This document shows positions 1 to 6,378 of a DNA stretch of 12,143 bases, piece by piece (position 1 is the first letter of the stretch; every line of letters starts with the position of its first letter). A program made the position numbers and the translations under genes. Origin of the DNA: JBHJOF01 sp050330055 (GTDB lineage: Bacteria > Pseudomonadota > Alphaproteobacteria > Kiloniellales > JAKSDN01); NCBI GenBank assembly GCA_050330055.1, contig JBHJOF010000203.1, positions 1 through 12,143 on the forward strand, read 5' to 3'. The notes beneath the pieces are model-generated. The model worked only from the letters and a program-made list of their open reading frames with translations, searched no databases and was not told where the DNA came from.

Positions 1-72
1 CCTCCCTAACCCTCCCCCGCAAGGGGGGAGGTCGGTGCGCAGCACCGGGAGGGGGGCGTCCGCGAAGCGGAC
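1..72. repeat. GC-rich intergenic repeat with three consecutive hairpins
   Basis: Three perfect hairpins follow one another. The first pairs CCTCCCCC (11-18) with GGGGGAGG (24-31). The second pairs CGGTGC (33-38) with GCACCG (42-47). The third pairs GTCCGC (58-63) with GCGGAC (67-72). The CCTCCCTAACCCTCCCCC start resembles the CCCTCACCCTCCC-type palindromic repeat at 10699-10862, so this is probably a partial copy of a related dispersed repeat cut by the window edge. It could also terminate an upstream gene that is not visible here. No coding potential is evident. Confidence 0.55.
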
Positions 73-149
73 AACTTAAGGGGGCCACCCCGAAGACAGG
101 CCCGCGCCGGGCTGGCACGGCCGCGGCCGGCAGTGTACGACAGGATCAT

Positions 150-716
150 GTGCAGCGGCGGGGATCGGGGCGGGTGACGGCGGAGGGCGAGCAGCTCGAA
201 CGGCTGCTGACCGGCGACAAGGCGGCCTGGGACCGCTTCGTCGCGCGCTATGCGCCGGTCATCTACGCCGCGATCCAGCGCCGCCTGGTGCCGGCCGGCC
301 GCACCGGCGAGGCCGAGGACGTGGCCCAGGAGGTCTTCCTGCGGCTCTGCAAGGCCGACTTCAAGCTGCTGCGCGGCTACGACTCCGGCCGGGCCAAGCT
401 GACCACCTGGCTCACCGTGATCGCCAGCTCGACGGTGATCGACCACCTGCGCCGCCAGCGCGGCAAGCATTCGTCGATCGACGAGGTGCCCGAGCAACTC
501 CTGGCGGTCGATCCGCCCAAGCTGCCGGAACGCATCAAGATCCCGCCCGACCTGCTGTCGCCGCGCCAGGCCCTGGTGCTGGAAATGCTCTATCAGCGCG
601 AGCTGGAGGTGGCGGAGGCGGCGGAAATCCTGGGGGTCGACCCGCAGACCGTGCGCAGCACCCACCACAAGGCGTTAACCAAGCTGCGGGCCCATTTTGC
701 CGAGGATGAGGGCTAG
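150..716 (+). CDS. ECF-type RNA polymerase sigma factor
   Basis: This 188-aa protein has the length and two-domain plan of extracytoplasmic-function sigma factors, which direct RNA polymerase to a small regulon. Region 2 runs from about residue 15 to 95 and contains the core-binding segment EAEDVAQEVFLRL, followed by the -10-recognition part (TTWLTVIASSTVIDHLRRQR). Region 4 is near residues 130-180 and ends in a helix-turn-helix (EVAEAAEILGVDPQTVRSTH). The linker between them is charged and proline-rich. The GTG at 150 is used here, with AGGA four bases upstream; GTG at 174, behind a G-rich stretch, is equally plausible and would shorten the protein by 8 residues. The ATG at 148 is in another frame and stops after nine codons. 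The next two genes on the same strand look like its anti-sigma factor and a periplasmic sensor, so membrane-controlled release is inferred. The ECF subgroup cannot be assigned by eye. Confidence 0.9.
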   Translation: MQRRGSGRVTAEGEQLERLLTGDKAAWDRFVARYAPVIYAAIQRRLVPAGRTGEAEDVAQEVFLRLCKADFKLLRGYDSGRAKLTTWLTVIASSTVIDHLRRQRGKHSSIDEVPEQLLAVDPPKLPERIKIPPDLLSPRQALVLEMLYQRELEVAEAAEILGVDPQTVRSTHHKALTKLRAHFAEDEG

Positions 717-785
717 AAAAATGCGGCTAAGGGGGGATGGCGCCGGCGATTCTGACGTATTATTGCTTCGAGGACGGGATTGATC

Positions 786-1313
786 ATGACCATGGACAAG
801 CACAGCAGCAGGCAGGACCGGGCGCTCTGGCAGCGGGCACGCCCCGCACTCGCGTCAGCGTCGTCCGGGGCGCCGGACGAGACCGAAGCGGCCAGTCTGC
901 TGGCCGCCTATCTCGACGGCCGGCTTGACGAGGCGGGGCGCGATCGGGTCGAGGCCTGGCTGGCCGGCGACGCCGAGGCGCTGGACAGCCTGATCGCGGC
1001 GCGCGCGGCGCTCGATGCCGAGCTGGCGGTGCCGCCCGGCCTGATCGCCCGCGCCCAGGGCCTGGTCCGCGAGCCGAGGAAGGTCACAGGGCCGGTGGTG
1101 GCACGCGGTGGCGTCCTGGCCCGCCTGCGCGGCCTGCTGATTCCGGATGCTCCGCTGTGGCAGCCGGTCGGGCTGGCGGCGGCGCTGCTGCTGGCCTGCG
1201 TGGTCGGCTTCCAGCTGGGCGAGGCCGGCTACAGCGACTTGCTGGCCGACCGCGAGATGACGACGGCCGACAGCGGCTTCGATCTGGCCGCCGCCGGCGA
1301 CGATTTCTTCTAG
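786..1313 (+). CDS. putative membrane-bound anti-sigma factor
   Basis: This is a protein of about 175 aa directly downstream of the sigma gene. From the ATG at 786, the cytoplasmic part (residues 1 to about 124) contains a segment near 34-80 (LLAAYLDGRLDEAGRDRVEA and onward) that resembles the helical N-terminus of anti-sigma factors. The Cys/His zinc-binding residues of the ZAS group are absent. One transmembrane helix follows near residues 126-145 (GLAAALLLACVVGF), then a short acidic C-terminus of about 30 residues on the periplasmic side. Start choice: GAGGA at 770-774 lies 11 bases before ATG 786; TTG 780 and ATG 792 are the alternatives. The stop codon overlaps the ribosome-binding site of the next gene, which argues for coupled expression. 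The assignment rests on position, topology and weak N-terminal resemblance. It could instead be an unrelated membrane protein. Confidence 0.6.
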   Translation: MTMDKHSSRQDRALWQRARPALASASSGAPDETEAASLLAAYLDGRLDEAGRDRVEAWLAGDAEALDSLIAARAALDAELAVPPGLIARAQGLVREPRKVTGPVVARGGVLARLRGLLIPDAPLWQPVGLAAALLLACVVGFQLGEAGYSDLLADREMTTADSGFDLAAAGDDFF

Positions 1314-1323
1314 GAGACCCGGG

Positions 1324-1803
1324 ATGCGGCTGCGGCTTCCCTGGGCCCTGCTGGCCATTTCGGTGGCGCTCAACCTCTTCTTCGTCGGCGGCGTCGTCTA
1401 TTCCAAGCTGCAGCACGACTCCGGCGGCGACCATGTCTCCGACGCGCATATCGCCGCGGTCAGCGAGGAGCTCGGCCTGAGCGAGGCCGAACGCGACGGC
1501 CTGCTTGCGCTGCGCACGACGCTGCGCGAGCGCTGGCAGGGCATGCGCGGCAGCCGCGAGCAGATGCACGGCGCCATGGTCGATGCCCTGCTCGACCCGG
1601 CCTTCGATCACGCGACGGCGCTGGAGCTGGCAAAGCGGCGCAGCGAGCCGCGCGATCAGGCGGTCGCCGATTCCATGGTGGCGCTGCATGGCTATCTGGC
1701 CGGCCTCAGCGAGGAGCAGCGCCAGAAGTTCATCACCATGGCGCAGGAGCCGCGTTTCTTCCGCGAGCTCTTCGGCCGGGCCCGCCCGCGCCCCAAGGAC
1801 TGA
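1324..1803 (+). CDS. periplasmic heavy-metal-sensor-like protein (Metal_resist / CnrX-ZraP-CpxP type)
   Basis: This 159-aa protein has an N-terminal membrane anchor at about residues 6-27 (LLAISVALNLFFVGGVV) and a predicted all-helical periplasmic domain. The pattern GLSEAERDGLLALRTTLRER, then a second long helix, then LAGLSEEQRQKF near residues 125-136, matches the helical hairpin of the Metal_resist/CpxP-like superfamily, which includes CnrX, ZraP and Spy. Possible metal ligands are H31, H37 and H42 just after the anchor, with M81-H82 and H122 further along; the exact CnrX ligand spacing is not reproduced. AGGAG (1312-1316) overlaps the previous stop and sits 7 bases before the ATG. In CnrYXH systems the sensor modulates the anti-sigma/sigma pair, and a similar role is inferred here. 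The signal could be metal, or envelope stress as for Spy and CpxP. Confidence 0.75.
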   Translation: MRLRLPWALLAISVALNLFFVGGVVYSKLQHDSGGDHVSDAHIAAVSEELGLSEAERDGLLALRTTLRERWQGMRGSREQMHGAMVDALLDPAFDHATALELAKRRSEPRDQAVADSMVALHGYLAGLSEEQRQKFITMAQEPRFFRELFGRARPRPKD

Positions 1804-1807
1804 CGCC

Positions 1808-1839
1808 CGTCAAACGGCGTTGACGCCCCGGCGTTGACG
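1808..1839. repeat. hairpin and tandem 10-bp direct repeat before lysyl-tRNA synthetase
   Basis: CGTCAA (1808-1813) pairs with TTGACG (1820-1825) around a six-base loop, directly after the sensor gene's stop codon. The word GGCGTTGACG occurs twice (1816-1825 and 1830-1839), separated by CCCC, giving a 14-bp period. The second copy contains the proposed -35 element of the lysyl-tRNA synthetase gene. The hairpin lacks a T-run, so it is a weak terminator candidate. The direct repeats could be a regulator site or chance. Confidence 0.4.
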
Positions 1840-1862
1840 GTTGCGCCCCTGCCGCCTAGGGT
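1834..1862 (+). promoter_or_regulatory. sigma-70-like promoter of lysyl-tRNA synthetase
   Basis: TTGACG (1834-1839) and TAGGGT (1857-1862) are separated by exactly 17 bases, about 38 bases upstream of the ATG at 1901. The -35 is 5/6 to consensus. The -10 is weak, as is common in GC-rich alphaproteobacteria. This suggests the synthetase is transcribed separately from the sigma cluster. Confidence 0.5.
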
Positions 1863-1900
1863 CGCCGCCGTTCAGCAGTCGTAAGGCGGTCTACAGCGAC

Positions 1901-3502
1901 ATGAGCAGCGAACGGGAGCTGGCCCAGGCGGCCAGGGCATGGCCCTTCGAGGAGGCGCGCAAGCTGCTCGCCCGCTACGGCGAGCGTGCGCCCGAGAAGG
2001 GCCCGGCAAAAGGCTATGTGCTGTTCGAGACCGGCTACGGCCCGTCGGGCCTGCCGCACATCGGCACCTTCGGCGAGGTGGTGCGCACCACCATGGTGCG
2101 CCAGGCCTTCCAGCGCCTGTCCGACCTGCCGACCCGCCTCTTCTGCTTCTCCGACGACATGGACGGCCTGCGCAAGGTGCCGGACAACATTCCCAACAGG
2201 GACATGATGGCGCAGCACCTGGGTAAGCCGCTGACCCGGATTCCCGATCCCTTCGGCGAGTACGAATCCTTCGGCCAGCACAACAACGCGCGGCTGCGCG
2301 CCTTCCTCGAGTCCTTCGGCTTCGACTACGAGTTCCAGTCGGCGACGGATTGGTACACCTCGGGCCGCTTCGACGCGGCGCTGCGCCGCGTGCTCGAGTG
2401 CTACGACGAGATCATGGCCGTCATGCTGCCGACCCTGGGGCCGGAGCGGCGCGCCACCTACAGCCCATTCCTGCCGATCTGCCCCAAGACCGGGCGCGTG
2501 CTGCAGGTGCCCTTGACCGCGACCGATCCGGCGGCCGGCACCATCCGCTTCCGCGACGAGGAGGGCGAGGAGGTCGAGCTGCCGGTGACCGGCGGGCACT
2601 GCAAGCTGCAGTGGCGGCCGGACTGGGCGATGCGCTGGTACGCGCTCGGCGTCGACTACGAGATGTCCGGCAAGGACCTGATCGATTCGGTCAAGGTAAG
2701 CGGGCGCATCACCAAGATCCTGGGCGGCCGCCCGCCCGAAGGCTTCAACTACGAGCTCTTCCTCGACGAGAATGCCCAGAAGATCTCCAAGTCGAAGGGC
2801 AACGGCCTCACCGTCGAGGAGTGGCTGCGCTACGCGCCGAACGAGAGCCTGTCGCTCTTCATGTACAACAAGCCGCGCGTCGCCAAGCGGCTCTACTTCG
2901 ACGTGATCCCGCGCGCGGTCGACGACTACATCAGCTTCCTGGAGCGCTTCGGCAAGGAGAACGATCCGGCGCAGAAGCTGGAGAACCCGGTCTGGCACAT
3001 CCACAACGGCGCGCCGCCGTCGCAGGTGCCGCCGATCTCCTTCGCCATGCTGTTGAACCTGGCCAGCGTCTGCAACAGCGAGGACCCGGCGCTCTTGTGG
3101 GCCTTCATCTCGCGCTATGCCCCCGGCGCCAGCCCGGAAAGCGAGCCGCTGCTCGACGCGCTGGTCGGCCACGCCGTCGCCTACTACCGGGACTTCGTCA
3201 AGCCGGCCAAGGCCTACCGCGCGCCCAGCGACATGGAGCGCGCGGCGCTGGCCGACCTGCTGGCCGAGCTCGAGGCGCTGCCCGACGAGGCCGACGGCGA
3301 GGCGATCCAGACCCAGGTCTACGAGGTCGGCAAGCGCCATCCCTTCAAGGAGCTGCGCGCCTGGTTCCAGGCGCTCTACGAGATACTGCTGGGCCAGAGC
3401 CAGGGCCCGCGCATGGGCTCCTTCTTCGCGCTCTACGGCCTGGACGCCTCGCGCGCCCTGATCCGCCGCGCGCTCGCCGGCGAAGACCTGAGCGCGGCGT
3501 AG
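1901..3502 (+). CDS. lysK: lysine--tRNA ligase, class I
   Basis: This 533-aa enzyme charges tRNA-Lys with lysine in the cytoplasm. It is the class I (Rossmann-fold) form typical of archaea, alphaproteobacteria and spirochaetes, not the class II LysS of most bacteria. The HIGH-type signature is GYGPSGLPHIGTFGEV (H53-I54-G55) and the KMSKS signature is KISKS (residues 294-298) followed by KGNG. The anticodon-binding helical domain fills the C-terminal third. ATG 1901 was chosen because AAGGCGG lies 12 bases upstream and the protein then begins with the normal catalytic-domain lead-in. An in-frame TTG at 1841 would add 20 residues that overlap the proposed promoter. The gene converges on the aminotransferase gene, with a palindromic element between the stop codons. 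Confidence 0.95.
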   Translation: MSSERELAQAARAWPFEEARKLLARYGERAPEKGPAKGYVLFETGYGPSGLPHIGTFGEVVRTTMVRQAFQRLSDLPTRLFCFSDDMDGLRKVPDNIPNRDMMAQHLGKPLTRIPDPFGEYESFGQHNNARLRAFLESFGFDYEFQSATDWYTSGRFDAALRRVLECYDEIMAVMLPTLGPERRATYSPFLPICPKTGRVLQVPLTATDPAAGTIRFRDEEGEEVELPVTGGHCKLQWRPDWAMRWYALGVDYEMSGKDLIDSVKVSGRITKILGGRPPEGFNYELFLDENAQKISKSKGNGLTVEEWLRYAPNESLSLFMYNKPRVAKRLYFDVIPRAVDDYISFLERFGKENDPAQKLENPVWHIHNGAPPSQVPPISFAMLLNLASVCNSEDPALLWAFISRYAPGASPESEPLLDALVGHAVAYYRDFVKPAKAYRAPSDMERAALADLLAELEALPDEADGEAIQTQVYEVGKRHPFKELRAWFQALYEILLGQSQGPRMGSFFALYGLDASRALIRRALAGEDLSAA

Positions 3503-3513
3503 TCACTCTCCTT

Positions 3514-3548
3514 GTCATTGCCGGGCTTGACCCACGGCCGTCCGGCTA
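3514..3548. repeat. probable fragment of a dispersed alphaproteobacterial repeat
   Basis: The sequence TCATTGCCGGGCTTGACCC near 3514 resembles the start of a palindromic intergenic repeat familiar from many alphaproteobacterial genomes. The second arm is degraded: CCGTCCGGC pairs only partly with GCCGGGC. It may help end lysK transcription. The assignment rests on recall of the repeat family, not on a second copy in this window. Confidence 0.3.
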
Positions 3549-3601
3549 GAGCTCCTTCACACCAACCGTCATGGTCCAATCGGAATCAACAAACGATATT
3601 T

Positions 3602-3731
3602 GACACGGATGAACACGGATGAACACAAACCAGAGTGAACTTCTCTTGTCGATGCAGAAGAGTTCTCTGAACCCGAACTCCGCGTCGTTGATGCAAGAAC
3701 CCGATAACGTTCATCCGTGTTCATCTGTGTC
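3602..3731. repeat. 130-bp palindromic element between convergent genes
   Basis: The element is bounded by 23-bp inverted repeats, 3602-3624 and 3709-3731, with one mismatch. Each arm is itself a tandem duplication of an ACACGGATGA unit. The interior contains a smaller imperfect hairpin around 3637-3665 (arms AACTTCT and AGAAGAGTT) and two GATGCA words at 3651 and 3690. Its base composition is clearly more A+T-rich than the neighbouring genes. There is no open reading frame of note. It sits between two stop codons (lysK and the aminotransferase), where a long stem could terminate transcription in both directions. A non-autonomous mobile repeat is a reasonable interpretation. No target duplication is obvious. 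Confidence 0.7.
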
Positions 3732-3771
3732 TTACAGCAGTTTGTTTTGACTTGAGCTCTCGCAGCCCTTG

Positions 3772-4623
3772 TCACGAATGCGACCAGTCGAAATAGAGCT
3801 CGCGGGCCTTGGCGTAGATCGGGCCGGGCTGCAGGTCGCGGGTCTCGATGCGGGTGATCGGCAGCACCTTGCCGTAGTTGCCGCTGGTGAAGATCTCGTC
3901 GGCGTCGAGCAGTTCCTGCACCGTGATGGTGCGCTCGTAGACCGGGATGCCGGCGTCGCGCAGCAGCCTGGCGACGCGCTGCTTGGTGATGCCGTTGAGG
4001 AAGGTGCCGTTCGGCACCGGCGTGTGCGCGGCGCCGTCCTTGGCCATCCAGATATTGGCGGTGGCCAGCTCGGCCACGTTGCCGAGGCCGTCCAGCACCA
4101 CGGCGTTCTCGAAGCCCTTCTCCTCCGCCTCGCCCAGCGCACGTCCCGAGTTGGGATAGAGGCACGAGGCCTTGGCGTTGGTCGGTGCCATGGAGATCAG
4201 CGGCCGGCGGAACGAGGAGATGCAGACCGAGAAGCCCTTGGGCTGCGGCATCGGCGCCTCGAAGACCGAGCAGAGGAAACGCGTGCTCTCCGGGTCGGCG
4301 CGCACGAAGCCCTCCTCGGCCCACAGCATGGGGCGGATGTAGAGCGCACTTCCGTTGGGGAACTTGGCGATGCCCTCCTTGGCGATCTCCAGCACCTCGC
4401 CGGCCGGCTTCAGCGGCTTGAGGCCGAAGGTCAGGGCCGACTCGTTCAGGCGCTCGCAGTGCCGGTCCAGGTCGGGCGCCACGCCGTCGAAGGCGCGCGC
4501 GCCGTCGAACACCACCGAGGCCATCCAGGCGGCGTGGGTCATGGGGCCCATGATCGGCGGGTTGCCCTCGACCCAGCTGCCGTCGATGAAGTGGATGGCC
4601 CGCATGGCCTTCTTGTCGTGCAT
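3772..4623 (-). CDS. ilvE: class IV PLP aminotransferase, probably branched-chain amino acid aminotransferase
   Basis: This 283-aa protein has the length and layout of fold-type IV pyridoxal-phosphate enzymes. The BCAT family interconverts leucine, isoleucine and valine with their 2-oxo acids using glutamate/2-oxoglutarate. Visible features are VVFDGARAF near residues 37-45 (substrate-side loop), YIRPMLW at 95-101, the Schiff-base lysine K151 in NAKAS, E185 and N190 in VAELATANIW (the usual E-x-x-x-x-N phosphate/PLP region), and a glycine-rich FTSGNYGKVLPI near the C-terminus. The ATG (CAT at 4621-4623) has GAGGAA on the minus strand 7 bases upstream. The ELATANI segment differs from the classic GSGENIF of E. 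coli IlvE, so substrate preference could include D-amino acids or aminodeoxychorismate. BCAT is the best fit. It is transcribed toward lysK. Confidence 0.85.
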   Translation of the reverse strand: MHDKKAMRAIHFIDGSWVEGNPPIMGPMTHAAWMASVVFDGARAFDGVAPDLDRHCERLNESALTFGLKPLKPAGEVLEIAKEGIAKFPNGSALYIRPMLWAEEGFVRADPESTRFLCSVFEAPMPQPKGFSVCISSFRRPLISMAPTNAKASCLYPNSGRALGEAEEKGFENAVVLDGLGNVAELATANIWMAKDGAAHTPVPNGTFLNGITKQRVARLLRDAGIPVYERTITVQELLDADEIFTSGNYGKVLPITRIETRDLQPGPIYAKARELYFDWSHS

Positions 4624-4655
4624 TGCGCCGTTCCTCGGATCACTGAATGACCGTT

Positions 4656-4683
4656 AGCATAGAAGCCTGGCGCGGCCCGGCAA
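4656..4683 (-). promoter_or_regulatory. putative promoter of the aminotransferase gene
   Basis: Read on the minus strand, TTGCCG (4683-4678) is followed after 16 bases by TATGCT (4661-4656). Each box matches the sigma-70 consensus at four of six positions. The -10 lies about 32 bases before the ATG, inside the 83-bp gap between the S24 regulator and the aminotransferase. Confidence 0.4.
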
Positions 4684-4706
4684 GGCAATCCCGCCGCTAT
4701 GCCCGG

Positions 4707-5339
4707 CTATTGGCTCGCCCAAACGATGCGCGACATCCAGGCGACCTCCTTGGTGCTCAAGGTGCGGTCCGGGTGGGCCGGGTTGATCGACTGCAGCTCG
4801 ATCTTGAGCGCGCTGCGCCGGGCGAGCTGCTTGGCCATGACCTCGCCGTCCTGGGTCTTGACCACGACGCGGTCGCCGCGGCGGATCGCCGCCTCGGGCG
4901 AGACCACGATGACGTCGCCGTCGCGATAGACCGGGGCCATGGAATCGCCGCTGATCTCCAGGGCATAGGCGTGCGGGTCGCTGGTCTCGGGAAAGACCAC
5001 CTCGTCCCAGCCGCCGCCGGCCGGATAGCCGGCATCGTCGAAATAGCCGGCGGCGCCCGCTTCGGCATAGCCGATCACCGGGATGCGCCGGGCCAGCGGC
5101 TCGCCGCTCTCGGCCCCGAGCAGGGCGACGAAGTCGGCCAGCGAGGCGCCGGTGGCTTCCAGCACCTTGGCCAGCGATTCAGTGCTCGGCCAGCGCTTCT
5201 TGCCGTCCTTGGTGGCGCGCTTGCTCTTGTTGAAAGTGGTGGGGTCGAGCCCGGCGCGCCGGGCCAGCGCCGACGGCGAGAGACCATGCTGCGCCGCCAG
5301 CCGATCGATCGCGCGCCAGATGTCCGCATGTCTCAACAT
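4707..5339 (-). CDS. HTH transcriptional regulator with S24 (LexA/CI-like) peptidase domain
   Basis: This 210-aa protein has the two-domain plan of LexA, lambda CI and related self-cleaving repressors. Residues about 5-70 form an XRE-like DNA-binding domain (LSPSALARRAGLDPTTFNK is the helix-turn-helix, followed by RWPSTESLAKVLEATG). Residues about 85-205 form the S24 domain, with the catalytic serine S133 in ISGDSMAP and the general-base lysine K170 in DGEVMAKQL. An Ala-Gly pair suitable for autocleavage lies in the linker (A94-G95, or A97-G98). All residues needed for RecA-stimulated or spontaneous cleavage therefore appear present. No phage genes or SOS genes surround it, so the target is unknown; autoregulation is likely. 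The ribosome-binding site is weak. LexA proper is unlikely, because LexA has a winged-helix N-terminus instead of this XRE-type domain. Confidence 0.85.
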   Translation of the reverse strand: MLRHADIWRAIDRLAAQHGLSPSALARRAGLDPTTFNKSKRATKDGKKRWPSTESLAKVLEATGASLADFVALLGAESGEPLARRIPVIGYAEAGAAGYFDDAGYPAGGGWDEVVFPETSDPHAYALEISGDSMAPVYRDGDVIVVSPEAAIRRGDRVVVKTQDGEVMAKQLARRSALKIELQSINPAHPDRTLSTKEVAWMSRIVWASQ

Positions 5340-5381
5340 TGCCGGGCGTGGGTGCGAGCCGCCGCTGTCGCTAGGAAAATA

Positions 5382-5410
5382 AGCTTACGGGAGGCGGCGG
5401 GCGGAATCAA
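5382..5410 (-). promoter_or_regulatory. putative promoter and operator of the S24 regulator
   Basis: On the minus strand, TTGATT (5410-5405) and TAAGCT (5387-5382) are 17 bases apart and about 43 bases before the ATG. An 8-bp perfect palindrome, TAAGCTTA (5380-5387), overlaps the -10 box. It stands out as A+T-rich in a GC-rich gap, which fits an autoregulatory operator, although the palindrome is short enough to arise by chance. Confidence 0.3.
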
Positions 5411-5437
5411 CGTGGCGCTGAGGCAGGCGTCGCCGCG

Positions 5438-6283
5438 TCACCTTCCCAGCCATTCGATGAACATGCCGCAGGCTTGCGAGGCCGGGACGGTTTGGCGCTT
5501 ACCCGTACCCGCAGCGCAAGACAAGGCGATGCCGGCAAGACGGGGGCCGTTGTCAGGCGTCATCGAAAGGGAGGGATCGATCTCCGAGATTGCCTCCGCC
5601 CGCAGGACCCTCACCTCCTGGTCGGGACCGCAGGCCACCTGCACGCCGTCCGCAACCGCTGTCACGGCGCCGCCGAACAGCCGGCCGACGAAGGCGCCGT
5701 CCCGCTCGGGATCGCTGGAGGCGAGGTAGACGGCCTTGATGCCGGTCGCGCCATTGGCGTGCTCTTGAAAGGCCGGCTTCCAGAAATGCTGCGGCGCCCG
5801 GTTCTGGCAGACGAAGAAGGCGATGCCCGGCATGTCGGGCGAAGTGGCGAAAGCCAGCGTGAAGGACACCGTGACCTCGCGGCCGTCGGGCAGGCGTGCC
5901 TGGCGATCGAAATCGAAGGGCGCGTAGGTCGGCACGCCGGCCGCCTCGAAGGCCGCGATGTCGGCGCGCGCGTCGTCGCCGGCGAAGACCAGCATGGACA
6001 GGCCGTCGCGTTTGGCGACGGCGGCTTTGTTGTGGGCGCCGAAGTTGAAGAACGGCGGCGTCCGCGAGAAATCGTGCGGCGCGAGCTTGTCGGGCCGGTC
6101 GACCTCGAGCAGCTCGATGAAGTTCTTGCCGGCGAACTGCGCCAGGCGGTTCGAGGTGCCCATGCGGTCCTCGTGGTAGGCGCGCGGCGTCAGGGTAAAG
6201 CCCAGGGCCCCGTAGACGCGCGCGGCCGCGTCGAGGTCGCGAACGGCCAGCACAATGTGATCGATGGCTCTTCCGGTGCTCAC
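5438..6283 (-). CDS. VOC/glyoxalase-like domain protein (Glyoxalase_3 type)
   Basis: From the GTG start this protein has 281 aa and contains paired beta-alpha-beta-beta-beta modules of the vicinal-oxygen-chelate fold. The first module opens with IDHIVLAVRDL (candidate metal ligand H9) and ends with KNFIELLEV (candidate ligand E57); GTSNRLAQF lies between them, as is usual for the Glyoxalase_3 group. A second, weaker module begins near residue 180 (GIKAVYLASSDPE). The start is GTG at 6281-6283, because a purine-rich GGGGACGGAG lies just upstream on the minus strand and the VOC domain begins immediately after. A longer frame from 6349 would add 22 unconserved residues. The substrate cannot be inferred: VOC proteins include lyases, dioxygenases, isomerases and resistance proteins. 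Both neighbours in the minus-strand run are unrelated in function. Confidence 0.8.
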   Translation of the reverse strand: MSTGRAIDHIVLAVRDLDAAARVYGALGFTLTPRAYHEDRMGTSNRLAQFAGKNFIELLEVDRPDKLAPHDFSRTPPFFNFGAHNKAAVAKRDGLSMLVFAGDDARADIAAFEAAGVPTYAPFDFDRQARLPDGREVTVSFTLAFATSPDMPGIAFFVCQNRAPQHFWKPAFQEHANGATGIKAVYLASSDPERDGAFVGRLFGGAVTAVADGVQVACGPDQEVRVLRAEAISEIDPSLSMTPDNGPRLAGIALSCAAGTGKRQTVPASQACGMFIEWLGR

Positions 6284-6341
6284 GGTTTCTCCGTCCCCTT
6301 TCTGCGGCTGGGAAATGATTCTGAAGTTTCCAAGTCTTACC

Positions 6342-6371
6342 CTGTTCAAGCCCGGCCGACTTGGCTAGGCT
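6342..6371 (+). promoter_or_regulatory. possible promoter giving a leaderless DUF952 transcript
   Basis: CTGTTC (6342-6347) is followed after 18 bases by TAGGCT (6366-6371), only 7 bases before the ATG at 6379. If this -10 is used, transcription would begin at or next to the start codon. Neither box is strong. Confidence 0.25.
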
Positions 6372-6378
6372 CGCGGCC

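Noticed and set aside
93..150. Sigma-54 or ECF autoregulatory promoter ahead of the sigma gene
   Set aside because: TGGCACGGCCGC and GGACAACTT are suggestive words, but the second box of either promoter type at the right spacing could not be found.
148..177. Nine-codon leader peptide overlapping the sigma gene start
   Set aside because: The ATG frame is too short, has no distinctive codon run, and occurs where the sigma start itself is uncertain.
1856..3340. 494-codon open frame on the minus strand opposite lysyl-tRNA synthetase
   Set aside because: It mirrors a gene with clear family motifs. Its translation is rich in Arg, Ala, Leu and His without any recognisable domain, as expected for an antisense frame in high-GC DNA.
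2350..3549. 399-codon + strand frame overlapping lysyl-tRNA synthetase
   Set aside because: It is a frame-shifted shadow of lysK with Arg/Ala/Gly-rich low-complexity translation and no motifs.
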